This document shows, piece after piece, positions 61,046-64,000 of a stretch of 64,000 bases of DNA. Both the position numbers and the translations under genes were made by a program. Source of the stretch: Pseudomonas baltica (GTDB taxonomy: Bacteria > Pseudomonadota > Gammaproteobacteria > Pseudomonadales > Pseudomonadaceae). The notes under the pieces are model-generated. The model was not told the origin of the DNA, ran no database searches, and saw nothing but the letters and a program-made list of their open reading frames with translations. Where the stretch lies: positions 2,294,001 to 2,358,000 of the forward strand of contig NZ_CP134771.1 of assembly GCF_031880315.1 (NCBI RefSeq), read 5' to 3'. Within the stretch, counting starts at the first letter, position 1, and every line of letters begins with the position of its first letter.

Positions 61046-62596
61046 GTGCTCAAAGCACTCAAGAAAATGTTCGGTAAAAGCGAGGCTGAGCCGCTCGCCC
61101 CCGTAACGACTGCTTCCACCCGCTCCCCCGTTGCCCTTGATCAGCCCGCCGAGAACGTGCCCAAAACCACGGCCGAGCTGAACGTCGCCGCCGCGCCCGA
61201 GACGGCGCTGCCGACCGCCGGGCACCGGGATGTCAGCGCGTCGGTAATCGAGAGCAGCGTGATAGAGAGCAACGTGGTGCGCGCCAGCCCGTTGCTGACG
61301 GACCACGCGCCGCGCCAAGCGCAGCGCCCTCGACGCCAGCCGAAACCTGCGGCCAGCACCTGGAAGCTGGAAGATTTCGCCGTCGAGCCGCAAGAGGGCA
61401 AGACCCGCTTTCACGATTTCCCGTTGTCAGCCGACCTGATGCATGCCATCCATGACCTCGGCTTCCCTTACTGCACGCCGATTCAGGCGCAGGTGCTTGG
61501 CTTTACGCTCAAGGGCAAGGATGCCATCGGCCGCGCCCAGACCGGCACCGGCAAGACCGCCGCCTTTTTGATCTCGATCATCACTCAGCTGCAGCAGACG
61601 CCCCCGCCCAAGGAACGCTACATGGGCGAGCCGCGAGCACTGATCATCGCCCCCACCCGTGAACTGGTGGTCCAGATCGCCAAAGACGCGGCCGACCTGA
61701 CCAAGTACACCGGCCTCAACGTCATGACGTTCGTCGGTGGCATGGAGTTCGACAAGCAGCTCAAGCTGCTCGAAGCGCGCCACTGCGACATCCTCGTGGC
61801 CACCCCGGGCCGCCTGCTCGACTTCAACCAGCGTGGTGAAGTGCACCTGGACATGGTCGAGGTCATGGTGCTGGACGAAGCCGATCGCATGCTAGACATG
61901 GGTTTCATTCCGCAAGTCCGCCAGATCATCCGCCAGACACCGCCCAAGGCCGAACGCCAGACCTTGCTGTTCTCGGCCACCTTCACCGAAGACGTGATGA
62001 ACCTGGCCAAGCAATGGACCACTGACCCTGCCATCGTCGAGATCGAGCCCGAGAACGTCGCAAGCGACACCGTCGAGCAGCATGTCTATGCCGTGGCCGG
62101 GGCCGACAAGTACCGCCTGCTGTACAACCTGGTGACCCAGAACAACTGGGAACGGGTAATCGTCTTCGCCAACCGCAAGGACGAAGTGCGCCGTATCGAA
62201 GAGAAACTGGTACGCGACGGCGTCAATGCCGCGCAGCTGTCGGGGGATGTGCCGCAACACAAACGCATCAAGACCCTGGAAAACTTCCGCGAAGGCCGCA
62301 TCAGTGTATTGGTGGCCACCGACGTGGCAGGCCGCGGTATTCACATCGACGGCATCAGCCATGTGATCAACTTCACCCTGCCGGAAGTCCCGGATGACTA
62401 CGTGCACCGTATCGGTCGTACTGGTCGGGCGGGCGCCAGCGGCGTGTCGATCAGCTTTGCCGGAGAAGACGACTCCTACCAGCTACCGTCCATCGAGGCG
62501 CTGCTGGGACACAAGATCAGCTGCGAAACGCCGCCGGCCGAGTTGCTCGTGCCGGTGGAGCGCAAGCGCCCCGCAACGCCCGCCGCAGACGCCTGA
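61046..62596 (+). CDS. rhlB: ATP-dependent RNA helicase RhlB
   Basis: A 516-residue DEAD-box helicase starting at GTG 61046 behind GAGAAG. The N-terminal extension (about 1-115) is low-complexity and longer than in E. coli RhlB. The helicase core has the Q motif (YCTPIQ), [20 protein letters not shown] (VLDEADRM), SAT and [10 protein letters not shown]. RhlB partners RNase E in the degradosome. Confidence 0.94.
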   Translation: MLKALKKMFGKSEAEPLAPVTTASTRSPVALDQPAENVPKTTAELNVAAAPETALPTAGHRDVSASVIESSVIESNVVRASPLLTDHAPRQAQRPRRQPKPAASTWKLEDFAVEPQEGKTRFHDFPLSADLMHAIHDLGFPYCTPIQAQVLGFTLKGKDAIGRAQTGTGKTAAFLISIITQLQQTPPPKERYMGEPRALIIAPTRELVVQIAKDAADLTKYTGLNVMTFVGGMEFDKQLKLLEARHCDILVATPGRLLDFNQRGEVHLDMVEVMVLDEADRMLDMGFIPQVRQIIRQTPPKAERQTLLFSATFTEDVMNLAKQWTTDPAIVEIEPENVASDTVEQHVYAVAGADKYRLLYNLVTQNNWERVIVFANRKDEVRRIEEKLVRDGVNAAQLSGDVPQHKRIKTLENFREGRISVLVATDVAGRGIHIDGISHVINFTLPEVPDDYVHRIGRTGRAGASGVSISFAGEDDSYQLPSIEALLGHKISCETPPAELLVPVERKRPATPAADA

Positions 62597-62603
62597 TTCC
62601 AAC

Positions 62604-62653
62604 CTGTAGCGACGGGCCTGATACAGCGTCGGGGGCAAGCCCCTCGCTACACG
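62604..62653. repeat. REP-like inverted repeat of another family
   Basis: TGTAGCGACGGGCC faces GGGGCAAGCCCCTCGCTACA; the outer arms TGTAGCGA and TCGCTACA are perfect. It lies between the convergent rhlB and moaE genes and has no T-run. Confidence 0.65.
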
Positions 62654-62658
62654 GGCGG

Positions 62659-63108
62659 TCAGTCCCAGCGCCTGGCCGCAGCCTTGTCGCTGTCCCGCCC
62701 CTCGACCCAACGCGGGCCATCGGCGGTGTCTTCCTTCTTCCAGAACGCGGCGCGGGTCTTGAGATAGTCCATCACAAAGTCGCACGCCTCGAACGCCGCC
62801 TGCCGGTGCGCGCTGGCGACACCGACGAAGACGATAGGCTCACCCGGCGCCAGTGCCCCGATCCGATGCAACACCTCTACCCTGAGCAGCGGCCAGCGCT
62901 GCTCGGCTTCGACGACGATCTTCGCCAAGGCCTTTTCAGTCATCCCGGGGTAGTGCTCGAGGAACATCCCGCGCACATCCAGGCCATCGTTGAAGTCACG
63001 CACATAGCCCACGAAGCCGACGACGGCGCCCACGCCCGTATTGGCGGCGTGCAACGCGTTGAGCTCGGCTCCGGGATCGAACACGGCACTCTGCACCCTG
63101 ATCGCCAT
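62659..63108 (-). CDS. moaE: molybdopterin synthase large subunit
   Basis: A 149-residue protein that with MoaD converts precursor Z (cPMP) to molybdopterin. Family features are FVGYVRDFNDG, LEHYPGMTEKAL, HRIGALAPGEPIVFVGVAS and the active-site lysine region FWKKE. ATG 63108 is preferred, with AGGGGG upstream; earlier in-frame starts lie inside moaD. Confidence 0.95.
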   Translation of the reverse strand: MAIRVQSAVFDPGAELNALHAANTGVGAVVGFVGYVRDFNDGLDVRGMFLEHYPGMTEKALAKIVVEAEQRWPLLRVEVLHRIGALAPGEPIVFVGVASAHRQAAFEACDFVMDYLKTRAAFWKKEDTADGPRWVEGRDSDKAAARRWD

Positions 63109-63109
63109 C

Positions 63110-63352
63110 TCAGCCCCCTGTGACGGTAGGGAAAAACGCCACTTCATCGCCGGGTGTCAGCGGCTCCCCTAGCCCGCACAGCTCTTCATTGCGCGCGCAC
63201 ATGAGAGTGCGCTCGCCCAACAGCGTGCGATCGCCCCGGCCAAGCAAATGCTCGCGCAAAGCACCGACCGTGGCAAAGTCGCCCTCGACGACCTCCTCCC
63301 CCAGCCCCAGCGCTTCACGGTAACGGGCGAAATACAGCACCTTGATGCTCAC
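63110..63352 (-). CDS. moaD: molybdopterin synthase small subunit
   Basis: An 80-residue ubiquitin-like sulfur carrier ending in the essential Gly-Gly (TVTGG), the site of thiocarboxylation. GTG 63352 overlaps the moaC stop (GTGA), so the two are probably coupled. The N-terminus [15 protein letters not shown] is typical. Longer in-frame starts would lie deep inside moaC. Confidence 0.93.
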   Translation of the reverse strand: MSIKVLYFARYREALGLGEEVVEGDFATVGALREHLLGRGDRTLLGERTLMCARNEELCGLGEPLTPGDEVAFFPTVTGG

Positions 63353-63822
63353 AGCGGATCCGCCTGGAAATGCCCGCTCTTGCCACCGACTTTTTCCAGC
63401 AACTGGACCTGCTCGATGACCATGGCGCGGTCCACCGCCTTGCACATGTCGTAGATCGTCAGCGCGGCGACACTGGCGGCCGTCAGCGCTTCCATTTCGA
63501 CCCCGGTCTGCCCGGACAACTTGCAGCGCGCCACCACCCGCACTCGGTCGCTGCCTTCGGCACTGAGCTCGACCTTGACGCTGGACAGCATCAGCGGATG
63601 GCACAACGGGATCAGATCGGAAGTTTTTTTCGCCGCCTGAATGCCAGCGATACGCGCGACCGCAAAGACGTCGCCTTTGGGGTGGCCGCCGTCGACGATC
63701 ATCTGCAGGGTCTGCGGCAGCATACGAATGAAGGCCTGGGCCACGGCCTCGCGATGGGTCACGGCTTTATCCGTGACATCGACCATGTTGGCACGGCCTT
63801 GGGCGTCGAGATGAGTGAGCAC
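63349..63822 (-). CDS. moaC: cyclic pyranopterin monophosphate synthase
   Basis: A 157-residue enzyme that forms cPMP in molybdenum cofactor synthesis together with MoaA. It has [36 protein letters not shown] (conserved active-site region) and [17 protein letters not shown]. The GTG start at 63822 has AGGAAT upstream. First gene of moaC-moaD-moaE here. Confidence 0.96.
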   Translation of the reverse strand: MLTHLDAQGRANMVDVTDKAVTHREAVAQAFIRMLPQTLQMIVDGGHPKGDVFAVARIAGIQAAKKTSDLIPLCHPLMLSSVKVELSAEGSDRVRVVARCKLSGQTGVEMEALTAASVAALTIYDMCKAVDRAMVIEQVQLLEKVGGKSGHFQADPL

Positions 63823-63906
63823 AATGAGTATTCCTGGGCAAGTCGGGGGATTTTACCCCCGATGCCAAGTCGATGCGAATCGTAAGATAGCGCCGGATCG
63901 AATGCC

Positions 63907-63975
63907 GACTTCGCGGGCAAGCCTTGCTCCCACAGGCGTACACCCGTGGGAGCAAAGCTTGCTCGCGAAGAGGCC
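63907..63975. repeat. REPIN upstream of moaC
   Basis: GACTTCGCGGGCAAGCCTTG and CAAAGCTTGCTCGCGAAGAGGCC frame a central part containing CCCACAGGCGTACACCCGTGGG. It is close to the window edge. Confidence 0.85.
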
Positions 63976-64000
63976 ATCCAACTCACCCTCACAGGCGAGC

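Overview
The window is a piece of a Pseudomonas chromosome of the fluorescens/putida lineage. The evidence is the high-GC codon use, the Entner-Doudoroff and glucose-uptake gene order (edd-glk-gltR-gltS-gtsABCD-oprB next to hexR and zwf-pgl-eda), a GcsR-controlled glycine cleavage operon, hupN, an aapJQMP operon, and about fourteen copies of the REP/REPIN family with the core GCGGGCAAGCC...GGCTTGCCCGC. The species cannot be fixed from this sequence alone.

Layout. (1) Positions 1-6700 are accessory DNA of lower GC: the end of a conjugation region of the I type (IncI/Dot-Icm-like) with a TraY/DotA homologue, three or four small genes behind it (one a candidate entry-exclusion protein), and a complete 1211-bp IS5-family element with a CTAG target duplication. 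No integrase, tRNA or att site is visible, so the extent of the island is unknown. (2) 6700-10300 holds an RND-adaptor-like protein lacking its lipoyl/hairpin core, a membrane diguanylate cyclase, a PA2169-type four-helix protein and a DUF3820 protein. (3) 10380-26740 is the glucose block: pgl, zwf, eda, edd, glk and gapA (catabolism), oprB and gtsABCD (uptake), gltR/gltS (two-component control) and hexR (KDPG-responsive repressor). HexR-like operators lie in front of zwf, edd and gapA, and Crc/Hfq-type CA motifs in front of oprB, gtsA and zwf.

(4) 26780-32270 is a heme-uptake cell-surface signalling system: ECF sigma factor, FecR-type anti-sigma factor, TonB-dependent hemoprotein receptor and heme oxygenase. 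A Fur box covers the sigma-gene promoter, and one identical motif (TATTTTTAC-N18-CGTCT) precedes both the receptor and the heme oxygenase, which suggests that one sigma factor controls heme capture and heme breakdown. (5) 32330-39270 carries gcsR and gcvH-gcvP-gcvT, with three GcsR-type operators and a sigma-54 promoter. The glyA2 and sdaA genes expected between gcvP and gcvT are missing, and a REPIN inside a longer inverted repeat occupies that place.

(6) 39690-52920 is housekeeping: cold-shock protein, RDD protein, lptG/lptF, pepA-holC-valS, rlmF, hupN, yejK and a GST-like protein. (7) 53000-64000 holds a GIY-YIG protein whose tail is encoded by a REPIN, an NTF2-like protein, a CynX-type MFS transporter, the aapPMQJ amino-acid ABC transporter, an EstB-type esterase, rhlB and moaE-moaD-moaC.

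The most unusual items are the TraY-linked accessory cluster, the truncated RND adaptor, the shared ECF promoter motif, the internally amplified REPIN at 49820-50066, and the REPIN that replaced genes inside the glycine cleavage operon. No wholly novel defence or metabolic system can be claimed from the sequence.
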